Shown here one piece after another: positions 1 through 5,447 of a stretch of DNA of 5,497 nucleotides. Every line of letters begins with the position of its first letter. Position 1 is the first letter of the stretch. The notes under the pieces were generated by a model. It had not been told where the DNA came from. It ran no database searches and saw nothing but the letters and a program-made list of their open reading frames with translations. The stretch lies in the NCBI GenBank assembly GCA_964412555.1, contig CAYPPG010000144.1:1-5497 (forward strand). The letters are read 5' to 3'. This DNA comes from CAYPPG01 sp964412555 (GTDB lineage Bacteria; Hinthialibacterota; Hinthialibacteria; Hinthialibacterales; Hinthialibacteraceae). A program made the translations under genes and the position numbers.

Positions 1-338
1 AATTCCAGTCAAGAGAAATCAAAGCGCAGAAAGCTTCACCTATTCCAACACCAACAGCACAAGTCAAAAGAAATCCAAAACCGGAAAGAAAATCTGAACC
101 GAAATCTCAACCCAGGCCAGCTGCAAGATCTGAAAGCAAAAAGCCATTGTTCGCAATGCAATTGGATGTGATCGGAAAAAAGCCGATGAGCGTGGATCAG
201 ATCATGGAGTCATTGGAAAAAGCTGGATGGGAATCCAAAGCCAAAAGCCCGCGCACAGTTCTCTTCATCGAACTCGGCAAACTGATAGATAAACACACTC
301 TCAAGAAAGCGGGTAGAGGGATGTATGCAAGAAGGTGA
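1..338 (+). CDS. C-terminal part of a basic-linker protein with a small helix-turn-helix-like domain (5' end outside window)
   Basis: The frame is open from the left edge to a TGA at 336-338, giving 111 residues. The first in-frame ATG (147) sits inside the continuous frame and has no ribosome binding site, so I treat this as the tail of a longer protein and not a 63-residue gene. The first 45 or so residues are low complexity, dominated by Lys, Pro, Arg, Ser and Gln, as in a flexible linker. From about nt 174 follows a compact domain: a helix starting PMSVDQIMESLEKAGW, a second helix around VLFIELGKLIDKH and a basic end, KKAGRGMYARR. That order (helix, Lys-rich turn, helix, final GRGxY strand) resembles the small HTH/HARE-type modules found at the C-terminus of bacterial proteins, which suggests nucleic acid binding. 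That is inference from pattern, not a search. The rest of the protein, and hence its main function, is not visible. It lies on the same strand as the nuclease/ATPase pair but 249 bases upstream, so co-transcription is doubtful. Confidence 0.7.
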   Translation, partial: FQSREIKAQKASPIPTPTAQVKRNPKPERKSEPKSQPRPAARSESKKPLFAMQLDVIGKKPMSVDQIMESLEKAGWESKAKSPRTVLFIELGKLIDKHTLKKAGRGMYARR

Positions 339-416
339 GAATTTGAAATTATATTTCCTCTATACTTTTCTTCTTGCATTTCTAAAATCAATTTCCGCTC
401 AATTTCCTATCCATTC

Positions 417-423
417 TTTTTTT
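417..423 (+). terminator. T-tract, possible terminator of the upstream gene
   Basis: A run of seven T preceded by CCATTC follows other pyrimidine-rich segments, about 80 bases after the stop of the HTH-domain gene. There is no hairpin in front of it, so it does not fit a bacterial intrinsic terminator, but archaeal RNA polymerase can terminate at T-rich tracts alone. Its role is inferred from position only. Confidence 0.3.
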
Positions 424-470
424 AGAAAATATGAGTATATGATTAACAAGATACACTGCCATATGAAAAA

Positions 471-567
471 TTGTTCAAAGTCCATGGAAGTGAATGAGAT
501 TTTTCTTGAATTCGTGTTCGTAACGTTGTTCAAACAAAACCGAGATGGCAAAAGATACTATTTGAAC
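471..567. repeat. Repeated TTGTTCAAA plus inverted TTTGAAC upstream of the operon
   Basis: TTGTTCAAA occurs at 471-479 and again at 526-534, exactly 55 bases apart. The reverse complement of its GTTCAAA core, TTTGAAC, lies at 561-567, 20 bases before the nuclease ATG. Three copies of a 7-base core within 100 bases of AT-rich sequence could be an operator for the operon or could be chance. The spacing is close to five helical turns. Confidence 0.25.
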
Positions 568-587
568 TATATCCAGAGGGAAAAGTT

Positions 588-1712
588 ATGAAATTCATAC
601 ACACTGCGGATTGGCAAATAGGGATGAAAGCATCTCACATCGGTACAGCGGGTGCGCGTGTACGGGAAGAGAGGTTGAAAACAATCGTCAAAATCACAGA
701 AATCGCTCGTATCCAGAATGTGGAATTCATTTTAGTTGCTGGCGATACGTTCGAGGATAATGCAGTTGATCGAATACTGATTCAGAAAGTGGTTGATCAC
801 ATGGATCAATCACCCGTACCGGTTTATGTGATTCCCGGAAACCATGATCCCCATGTTCCCGGTTCGGTCTGGGAACATCCTGCTTGGGATACAGCGAAAC
901 AGGTTCATATTTTATTCAATCCAGAACCAGTTGAGATCCCAGGTGGCAAACTTTATCCCTGCCCCACCAAAGAAAAATATTCTCTCAGCGATCCCACTGT
1001 ATGGATTCAAGATGTAGATTCATCAGTTTTATGTATTGGTTTGGCGCATGGAACCGTGGAAGGAATACAAGCAGAGCCAGATGCTCCCATTCCCAGAGAT
1101 GCCGCGTTTCAAAGAGGGCTTGATTATTTGGCTTTGGGTCACTGGCACTCGTACGCCAAATTCGAAGACAAAAGTGGCGCAATTCGCATGGCCTATTCAG
1201 GAACGCACGAGACAACCAAGTTTGGCGAGCGGGAAAGCGGTAACGTCTTGTTGGTTGAAATTGAGGAGCCGCATTCAAATCCTCACATTCAAGTCTTTCC
1301 TACCGGCGGGCTTCGATGGAGAGTGATTGAAAGCGACGTTCGGGAAACGCAGGATGTGTTGAATGTAAAAACTCATGTTGAAACTCTGGATGAACCGCAA
1401 AACACACTTCTTGATGTCCGGTTGTCGGGACTTCTTCAAGGCGATGCGCAAGAAGAAATCTCACGGATTCAGGAAATTCTTTCATCGCGATTTTTGTATT
1501 CCAATTTGGATATTTCCCGTTTAAGACCATCGCCGCAAGACTCTCGATGGATTGAAGTCCTTCCAGCCGGATACATACGTGAAGCTGGGCTCCAGTTGAA
1601 AAACTATGCTGATCCAGAATATATGGGCGAATATCCTGAAGGAGTCAATATTCGTTTGGCTTCCAGAGCATTATTGGAATTGTATGCCATGGCCAAGGAG
1701 GCAGGACGATGA
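588..1712 (+). CDS. Mre11/SbcD-like metallophosphoesterase (DNA exo/endonuclease subunit)
   Basis: This 374-residue protein is the presumed nuclease subunit of a Mre11-Rad50 (SbcCD) type complex that trims and opens DNA ends. The calcineurin-like phosphoesterase motifs appear in order: HTADWQIG at residues 5-12 (motif I), GDTFEDN at 52-58 (motif II), PGNHDP at 83-88 (motif III), H154 in LAHG (motif IV) and GHWH at 184-187 (motif V), followed by YSGTHETTKFGE at 203-214, matching the SbcD/Mre11 strand after the active site. Residue 10 is Gln where Mre11 and E. coli SbcD have the metal-binding His of D-x-H; D8, D53, N85, H154, H185 and H187 are kept. Residues from about 240 on form a capping and ATPase-docking part, shorter and different from eukaryotic Mre11. 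The ATG is preceded by GAGGGA (576-581) with a 6-base gap, which supports this start. The TGA overlaps the next ATG (ATGA), so the two genes are very likely translationally coupled. I leave the symbol blank because this looks like a side branch and not the orthologue of sbcD or mre11. Confidence 0.93.
   Translation: MKFIHTADWQIGMKASHIGTAGARVREERLKTIVKITEIARIQNVEFILVAGDTFEDNAVDRILIQKVVDHMDQSPVPVYVIPGNHDPHVPGSVWEHPAWDTAKQVHILFNPEPVEIPGGKLYPCPTKEKYSLSDPTVWIQDVDSSVLCIGLAHGTVEGIQAEPDAPIPRDAAFQRGLDYLALGHWHSYAKFEDKSGAIRMAYSGTHETTKFGERESGNVLLVEIEEPHSNPHIQVFPTGGLRWRVIESDVRETQDVLNVKTHVETLDEPQNTLLDVRLSGLLQGDAQEEISRIQEILSSRFLYSNLDISRLRPSPQDSRWIEVLPAGYIREAGLQLKNYADPEYMGEYPEGVNIRLASRALLELYAMAKEAGR
1695..1701 (+). 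promoter_or_regulatory. Strong Shine-Dalgarno site for the ATPase gene
   Basis: AAGGAGG lies inside the last codons of the nuclease gene, 7 bases before the ATG at 1709. It is a near-perfect anti-16S match. It fixes the ATPase start and shows that the host uses Shine-Dalgarno initiation within operons. With the ATGA overlap it suggests roughly matched synthesis of the two subunits. Confidence 0.85.
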
Positions 1713-4435
1713 TCATACACTCTCTTTGTGTCTCCAATTGGAAGTGTTTTATCGATCCAATTGAAATTCGTTCATTTAGCGAAAAGATCAACATCATTCA
1801 TGCTCCCAACACAACGGGAAAATCGACTTTGTTTGAAGCGTTGCGGCGTGGATTGCTCGATGGGCACCGGGTAACCGGTAAAGATGTTGAAGCGATTCGA
1901 CCTTGGGAACGCGCGTTGGCTCCGAAAGTTATTGTAGAATTTTCCCATCACCGTACAGGTTATCGCATCACAAAGCAGTATCTGGATAATCCCAAAGCAA
2001 TCTTGGAACGAAAAGAAGGTGAACAATTTGTTCGTCTGGCAGAAGGAGTGGAAGCAGATCAACTATGTCAAGAAATTTTGACAAACAATCCTCCTCAGCG
2101 TGGTCTTTCCAAGCCAGATCATTGGGGACTGGCTCAGGTGTTGTGGATTCCACAAGGAAATTCTATTGCGCTTTCATTAACCGATGATGTTGCTGGAAAT
2201 ATTCAATCATCTCTCGGAGCGCAGGTGACTTCTCCTGATGCCGGCCCACTGGAAAAACAGATTGAGGATGCTTATCAGGCAATCTACACACCTGGCGGAA
2301 AATTCCGAACAGGAAAGAATGTATGCCGACTAATTCAAATTGAAGAGCGGCTAAAAGAAGCTGTTGATCAATACAACGATGCAAAGATGCAAATGCAGGC
2401 GTATGAGGACAGTTCTCGGCGGGTGGAAAATTTGCGAAGCTGCAGACAATTCTCAAGGCAAAATTTGGAATCCCTTCGCCAACGATTGAAAGACACGCGC
2501 ATCCAGGCGGATAAATACAAAGCATTATTTTCCGAGAAAAAGCAGCGTGAAGAAAGCGTCAAAGCACTCGAAGTCCGGCACGAGCAAATTCAAAAACACA
2601 TAGAATCAATCAATGCAATCCAGAAAGAGATTGAAAGCGGCAAATCATCTCTCCAAAAATTAGAATTGGATCTTCCACCGCTGCAAAAGGAAATGGAGAC
2701 ATGGGAACGGAAGCTATCTGAAGCAAAAGCAAGCGTTGAGGATATTCGGAAAAACCGGGAAGCAGTGGATCAGGCGCTAAAACTGGCGGAGAGCGCACGA
2801 GGATTCTTGGATACAAAAAAACAACTGGACGAAACTGTTCGGCTAATCCAAAAAATCCATGATGCCGAGAGCACTCTTCATGAACAGAAAGAACAGCGAA
2901 GCCAATTCCTGGCTCCTGATTCAAAAACGTTGAGGAACCTTCGCAAAACCATAAAAGTCCGAGATGATGCAGACGTAAGGATCAAAGCTGCTTCCATCGC
3001 CGTTGAAGTGGTTCCGGAAAAGGATTTAAAACTGAATATTCTTTCTGATGAGGTATCTGAATCGTGTGATTTGAAGCGAGGAATCCCATCCCGTTTCTTA
3101 GGATCGCCTGAAGTCGTACTCCATCTCCCTGACGTGGCTCGTATTCGGGCAACTGGTCCGGAAAGTGATATCGATAAACACCGCCAAGAATTCGAGAAAG
3201 CGAAAACACAGATTCGGCAATTGACCGGCCCGTATGGAACAGAGGATATTGAAGAATTGGAACGTCTGGCTGAACAAGCAGAGAAGATCGATCAATCTAT
3301 ACGGGATACTGAAACTCAAATCGAAATCCTGTTGGACGGAAAAGAGATAGAGGAGATCGAGGAAGTACGGCTACGTATGGAATCTGTCATTAAAAAGCAA
3401 CTCGAAGAGAATGGAGAATGGGCTGAACGACTTCCGGATTATACAATACTGCGGGAGATTGCGGAAAACACGAAGAATGAATTTGTGGAACAAATTGATT
3501 CCGCAGAAAAAGAAAGGGATTCCGCCCAAACCGCTTATAACGAGGTTCATCAATCCAAAGTGGAGATCGATGCTCAGATCAATGAGTTACAAAAAACCCT
3601 GAAGCGCCGGGAAGAACAATACCAGGATCTGATTCGCGATGGCAAAACTCCGGAACAGCGGGACGAAGAGCGCAAAACGATTCTGCGGAATTTAGATACT
3701 GCCAATATCAAACTGGAAGATATCGAGAAGGAACTTGGAAAGTATGTCGATGATCCTGGCGAGACATTAGAACGTTTGGAAGAACAAGTCGAACAAGCGC
3801 AGCAGGAAATGGAAAAAGCGTTTCAAAAAGAAAAACAAGAAGAAGCCAAACTTCAGCAACTGGCAACAACAGCACCATATACTAAACTGGCATCAGCAGA
3901 AGAACGAAAATTGTCACTGGAAAATGAGTATCACAATGAAAAAGAAAGAGTGGAGGCGATTCGCTTAATCTACGAAACCGTCTCCCATTTCCGTACTGAA
4001 GCCCTCTCTGCTGTAACAAGACCTGTGGAGGAAGTGGCTACTCGAATTTTACACAAAATATCCGGAAGCGGTATCGGAAAAATTCAACTCGACCAAACGT
4101 TCGGCTCAACTCAAGTCAGAACCGCTATTTATGATACACCTGTTTCAATCGAGCAACTGTCAGGAGGAGAGCAGGAGCAATGCCATTTTGCAACACGCTT
4201 GGCATTAGCCCAGGTGTTAGCCAAGGAGGAACGGCAACTGGTAGTACTTGATGACACAATGGTTTTTACTGACGCAGGCCGCTTTAACCGTGTTTTAGGA
4301 ATATTGGAAGAGGTCGCTAACCGATTACAAATCGTTATCTTAACATGTCATCCTGAACGTTATATGGGAATCAAAGACATTTCTCGTTTCGACCTTGAGG
4401 AAATAGTACGCCTTCAAAATAAAACTGCAAGTTAA
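1709..4435 (+). CDS. Rad50/SbcC-like coiled-coil ATPase lacking a zinc hook
   Basis: This 908-residue SMC-type ATPase is the presumed partner of the preceding nuclease. The N-terminal lobe carries the Walker A (P-loop) sequence APNTTGKST at residues 32-40, where Ala replaces the usual first Gly, and a Q-loop in WIPQGN (Q149). Long Glu/Lys/Gln-rich coiled-coil segments run from about 206 to 400 and from about 490 to 760. Between them, about 400-505 has alternating hydrophobic strand-like segments with Pro and Gly and few heptads, so it looks globular. There is no CXXC anywhere; the eight Cys are at 7, 13, 120, 206, 245, 453, 825 and 880. The C-terminal lobe has the ABC signature LSGGEQEQ at 817-824, Walker B LVVLDD at 844-849 (Asp at the usual catalytic Glu) and a switch His in TCHPERY (H881). 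The head architecture is that of Rad50/SbcC, while the LDD and TCHPE details recall YhaN-like (COG4717) relatives. The protein is complete, with no frameshift. Arginine codons are mainly CGN, unlike typical methanogen usage. Role: ATP-driven control of DNA-end processing in repair or, possibly, defence against foreign DNA; the sequence does not decide between these. Confidence 0.93.
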   Translation: MIIHSLCVSNWKCFIDPIEIRSFSEKINIIHAPNTTGKSTLFEALRRGLLDGHRVTGKDVEAIRPWERALAPKVIVEFSHHRTGYRITKQYLDNPKAILERKEGEQFVRLAEGVEADQLCQEILTNNPPQRGLSKPDHWGLAQVLWIPQGNSIALSLTDDVAGNIQSSLGAQVTSPDAGPLEKQIEDAYQAIYTPGGKFRTGKNVCRLIQIEERLKEAVDQYNDAKMQMQAYEDSSRRVENLRSCRQFSRQNLESLRQRLKDTRIQADKYKALFSEKKQREESVKALEVRHEQIQKHIESINAIQKEIESGKSSLQKLELDLPPLQKEMETWERKLSEAKASVEDIRKNREAVDQALKLAESARGFLDTKKQLDETVRLIQKIHDAESTLHEQKEQRSQFLAPDSKTLRNLRKTIKVRDDADVRIKAASIAVEVVPEKDLKLNILSDEVSESCDLKRGIPSRFLGSPEVVLHLPDVARIRATGPESDIDKHRQEFEKAKTQIRQLTGPYGTEDIEELERLAEQAEKIDQSIRDTETQIEILLDGKEIEEIEEVRLRMESVIKKQLEENGEWAERLPDYTILREIAENTKNEFVEQIDSAEKERDSAQTAYNEVHQSKVEIDAQINELQKTLKRREEQYQDLIRDGKTPEQRDEERKTILRNLDTANIKLEDIEKELGKYVDDPGETLERLEEQVEQAQQEMEKAFQKEKQEEAKLQQLATTAPYTKLASAEERKLSLENEYHNEKERVEAIRLIYETVSHFRTEALSAVTRPVEEVATRILHKISGSGIGKIQLDQTFGSTQVRTAIYDTPVSIEQLSGGEQEQCHFATRLALAQVLAKEERQLVVLDDTMVFTDAGRFNRVLGILEEVANRLQIVILTCHPERYMGIKDISRFDLEEIVRLQNKTAS
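2906..3223 (+). other. Globular insert at the hook position of the ATPase (protein domain)
   Basis: This covers residues about 400-505 of the ATPase, the point where the two coiled-coil arms should meet and where Rad50 normally has its CXXC zinc hook. A short helix (KTLRNLRKTI) leads to strand-like segments such as ASIAVEVVP, LKLNIL, EVVLHLP and VARIRATG, with several Pro and Gly. It then returns to helix with HRQEFEKAKTQIRQL. I infer a small beta-rich domain that may replace zinc-mediated dimerisation. I do not recognise a named fold. Confidence 0.55.
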
Positions 4436-4468
4436 TTACCAATTAAAACGTCAATTCATCAGATTTCA

Positions 4469-4504
4469 TTTTTAGTTGGATAGAAAATCACACTGTCATT
4501 TTTT
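4469..4504 (+). terminator. T-tracts downstream of the ATPase gene, probable terminator region
   Basis: Five T at 4469-4473 and six at 4499-4504 lie 34 and 64 bases after the ATPase stop, in a spacer where the operon meets the minus-strand cluster head-on. Such paired T-tracts without a GC-rich hairpin fit archaeal termination. The second tract also forms part of the loop of an inverted repeat (4489-4527). On the minus strand that same repeat is followed only by ATTTTC, so a bidirectional terminator is possible but weak. Confidence 0.4.
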
Positions 4505-4539
4505 CTTCAATGCGCGATGTCAGTGTGTTCAACATTGAA
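4489..4539. repeat. Two interleaved inverted repeats in the convergent spacer
   Basis: Repeat one pairs CACACTGTCAT (4489-4499) with ATGTCAGTGTG (4517-4527): ten of eleven pairs, one T-T mismatch. Repeat two pairs TTCAATG (4506-4512) with CATTGAA (4533-4539): seven of seven. The arms alternate left1, left2, right1, right2, so the RNA could form either stem or a pseudoknot, but not two simple side-by-side hairpins. Location between convergent genes suggests transcript-end structure. Confidence 0.5.
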
Positions 4540-4568
4540 ACAAGCGAAAACCATCTTATCCAGATTTG

Positions 4569-4811
4569 TTACTCCTCAACCGCATCCCCAAAGTCAGTAA
4601 TCACATTCGTATAATCAATGCACTGTTGCAGAGATCCGGAATGAATAATCTGCTCGCTTTTGTCAGAATAGCAAAACGCATAAACCTCATACACATCATC
4701 GGAAACCTTCGACCGTCGTAACGAGAGCCGACTGTCTCCGTTGTACCGAGCCATGAAGTCGACTTCTCCTCCGTTGTCGAAGAATGACGGCCTGACTTTC
4801 GTATTGATCAC
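4569..4811 (-). CDS. Small protein of unknown function, third ORF of the minus-strand cluster
   Basis: This is an 80-residue frame that I do not recognise. It is acidic towards the C-terminus (DFGDAVEE), with a strand-rich N-terminal half (GEVDFMARYNGDSRLSL, then VYEVYAFCYS) and a helix-like segment, SGSLQQCIDYTNVI. It has two Cys and no signal peptide or membrane segment, so it should be a soluble cytoplasmic protein. The start is uncertain. GTG at 4811 lies right after an in-frame TAG and lacks a ribosome binding site. ATG at 4754 has GGAGGAG 11 bases upstream and would give 61 residues. I keep the longer form because the shorter one would cut a strand that reads as continuous across the ATG, and codon use looks the same on both sides. 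It lies 53 bases after the 60-residue ORF and may share its transcript. Confidence 0.6.
   Translation of the reverse strand: MINTKVRPSFFDNGGEVDFMARYNGDSRLSLRRSKVSDDVYEVYAFCYSDKSEQIIHSGSLQQCIDYTNVITDFGDAVEE
4766..4772 (-). promoter_or_regulatory. Internal Shine-Dalgarno-like site supporting an alternative ATG at 4754
   Basis: On the minus strand GGAGGAG lies 11 bases before an in-frame ATG inside the 80-residue ORF. It is the best match near either candidate start and the main argument for a 61-residue product. It can equally be explained as the codons of an Asn-Gly-Gly-Glu stretch. Confidence 0.4.
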
Positions 4812-4864
4812 CTATCCAAAGATAACTGTTGTTTTCCTATCGATTTCAAAGATTTTAAAACCTA

Positions 4865-5047
4865 TTATTCTTTCATATACCGCAACGGCTTTTCGACAAA
4901 CACATGGCATGGCGATCCGATGAGTACAACACGGCCAGCCCGTTGTGCCGATGATCCCTTTAAAACTTGCATGGGTGTCATTTTCCGGAAAAAGCATACG
5001 ATCCGTTCGCCTTCAATACAATCACCGCTCTCTCTAATCACTGTCAT
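4865..5047 (-). CDS. 60-residue protein of unknown function overlapping the RHH regulator gene
   Basis: I do not recognise this small ORF. Starting from ATG at 5047 it encodes 60 residues, basic overall, with Cys at 10, 18 and 47, a strand-like RIVCFF near residue 20 and a hydrophobic GRVVLIGSPCHVFV stretch near 39-51. It has no clear signal peptide or full membrane span. Support for a real gene: AAAGAGGT (5063 to 5056 on the minus strand) is well placed 8 bases before the ATG, and the first 14 bases overlap the end of the RHH gene, an arrangement typical of translationally coupled partners. An upstream TTG (5056) is less likely because it lies in the ribosome binding site. Proteins made from a regulator-coupled gene of this size include toxin or antitoxin partners and small regulators, but nothing in the residues identifies it as one. 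A 61-codon frame on the same strand (4812-4997) overlaps it and is weaker. Confidence 0.55.
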   Translation of the reverse strand: MTVIRESGDCIEGERIVCFFRKMTPMQVLKGSSAQRAGRVVLIGSPCHVFVEKPLRYMKE

Positions 5048-5387
5048 TGGTTTCAACCTCTTTCAGAATTTTGTCGGTCTGCATTTTTTTCACTACTTCT
5101 ATAACCAGCCCAAAATCCAATCCCAAATCAGCAGCCACATCGCTTGGATACGAAACTGGATGCTTCTTGAAATATTCTTCAATCTTTTTCCGGGCTTGTC
5201 TGGATGTAATTTTTCGAGATTCTATCACCGTAATGCTTCCCAATTCTTTCCGAACCAATTGGCGGATGAAATCCGAACGGTTCAGATAGAATCCCATGTC
5301 AATCAATTCATCGATTTGCTCTGCTTCTCTTCTTGTCAACCGAGAACTCACCTGTTCGCTTTCATTCTGCTTCAACATTTCTGTCAC
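5034..5387 (-). CDS. Ribbon-helix-helix transcription regulator with C-terminal winged-helix domain
   Basis: This 117-residue protein has two DNA-binding-type domains. Residues 11-49 form a CopG/NikR/Arc-like ribbon-helix-helix: strand EQVSSRLT, helix EAEQIDELIDMG, then YLNRSDFIRQLVRKEL, where the NRSDFIR turn is characteristic. Residues about 61-110 look like a winged helix-turn-helix: ARKKIEEYFKKH, then YPSDVAADLGLDFGLVIEVV as the helix pair, then KILKEVE as the wing. From memory, this combination is common in archaea such as methanogens. It should bind DNA as a dimer or higher oligomer and repress its own promoter and perhaps the divergent gene. The GTG start at 5387 is chosen because a TATA-like box ends 26 bases upstream, so the message would be almost leaderless; ATG at 5378 is the alternative. 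The frame stays open upstream to the window edge, but that part (many His, Cys, Phe) does not read as protein and contains the promoter. The 3' end overlaps the 60-residue ORF. Confidence 0.85.
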   Translation of the reverse strand: MTEMLKQNESEQVSSRLTRREAEQIDELIDMGFYLNRSDFIRQLVRKELGSITVIESRKITSRQARKKIEEYFKKHPVSYPSDVAADLGLDFGLVIEVVKKMQTDKILKEVETNDSD

Positions 5388-5405
5388 CCATAGGAATTCA
5401 TTGGT
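5386..5405. promoter_or_regulatory. Imperfect palindrome over the regulator start, candidate operator
   Basis: ACCCAT (5386-5391) and ATTGGT (5400-5405) are inverted copies with five of six positions matching, separated by eight bases. The element covers the predicted transcription start and the GTG of the RHH gene, where a repressor would block initiation. RHH repressors commonly bind short inverted repeats in their own promoters; the link here is inference. Confidence 0.35.
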
Positions 5406-5407
5406 AA

Positions 5408-5427
5408 CAAAGCTATTTATACTTTTG
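5408..5427. promoter_or_regulatory. Near-symmetric TATA element, candidate bidirectional promoter
   Basis: The plus strand reads CAAA, two bases, TAT, two bases, ATA, two bases, TTTG, an imperfect palindrome with 14 of 20 positions symmetric. Read on the minus strand it is TATAAATA preceded by purine-rich CAAAAG, as in an archaeal BRE plus TATA box; on the plus strand it is TATTTATA preceded by CAAAGC. The first base of GTG 5387 (minus) and of ATG 5448 (plus) are each 30.5 bases from its centre, so transcripts starting about 26 bases from the centre would be nearly leaderless in both directions. A bacterial reading for the minus strand is TTGATA (5446-5441) with TATAAA (5421-5416), but the 19-base spacer is long. 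Confidence 0.5.
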
Positions 5428-5447
5428 CGTCCAATATTTGTATCAAG

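Larger units (their letters stand above)
339..587. other. AT-rich intergenic spacer upstream of the nuclease/ATPase operon
   Basis: This stretch is clearly richer in A and T than the genes on either side and has several pyrimidine-rich runs on the plus strand. It should contain the promoter of the downstream operon, but I cannot place it with confidence: TATA-like strings occur near 347-355 and 430-440, and a weak bacterial -10-like TACTAT lies at 556-561 without a matching -35. A frame of 88 codons (325-591) crosses the whole spacer, but its start is inside the preceding gene, it has no ribosome binding site and its composition is unlike its neighbours. I see no RNA gene. Confidence 0.6.

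Noticed and set aside
471..567. CRISPR-like or phage attachment repeat
   Set aside because: The repeated units are only 7-9 bases, with irregular spacing and no further copies, too short for a CRISPR array or an att site.
325..591. 88-codon plus-strand frame ending in an ATGA overlap with the nuclease start
   Set aside because: It starts inside the preceding gene, has no ribosome binding site at any of its ATGs, is rich in Phe, Ile, Tyr and Lys as expected for translated AT-rich spacer, and resembles no family I know. A 35-50 residue leader peptide cannot be excluded.
2163..2525. 120-codon minus-strand frame within the ATPase gene
   Set aside because: It is an antisense shadow of a well-supported coding sequence; it has no start signals or recognisable motifs.
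4812..4997. 61-codon minus-strand frame overlapping the 60-residue ORF
   Set aside because: It has no suitable ribosome site and competes with a frame that has a well-placed AAAGAGGT and an operon-like overlap with the RHH gene. It is noted only because it joins the last ORF through a single TAG.
4920..5393. 157-codon plus-strand frame opposite the RHH gene
   Set aside because: It is the antisense shadow of the RHH and 60-residue genes; its residues (Phe, His and Ser runs) do not look like a protein, whereas the minus strand gives clear RHH and winged-helix motifs.
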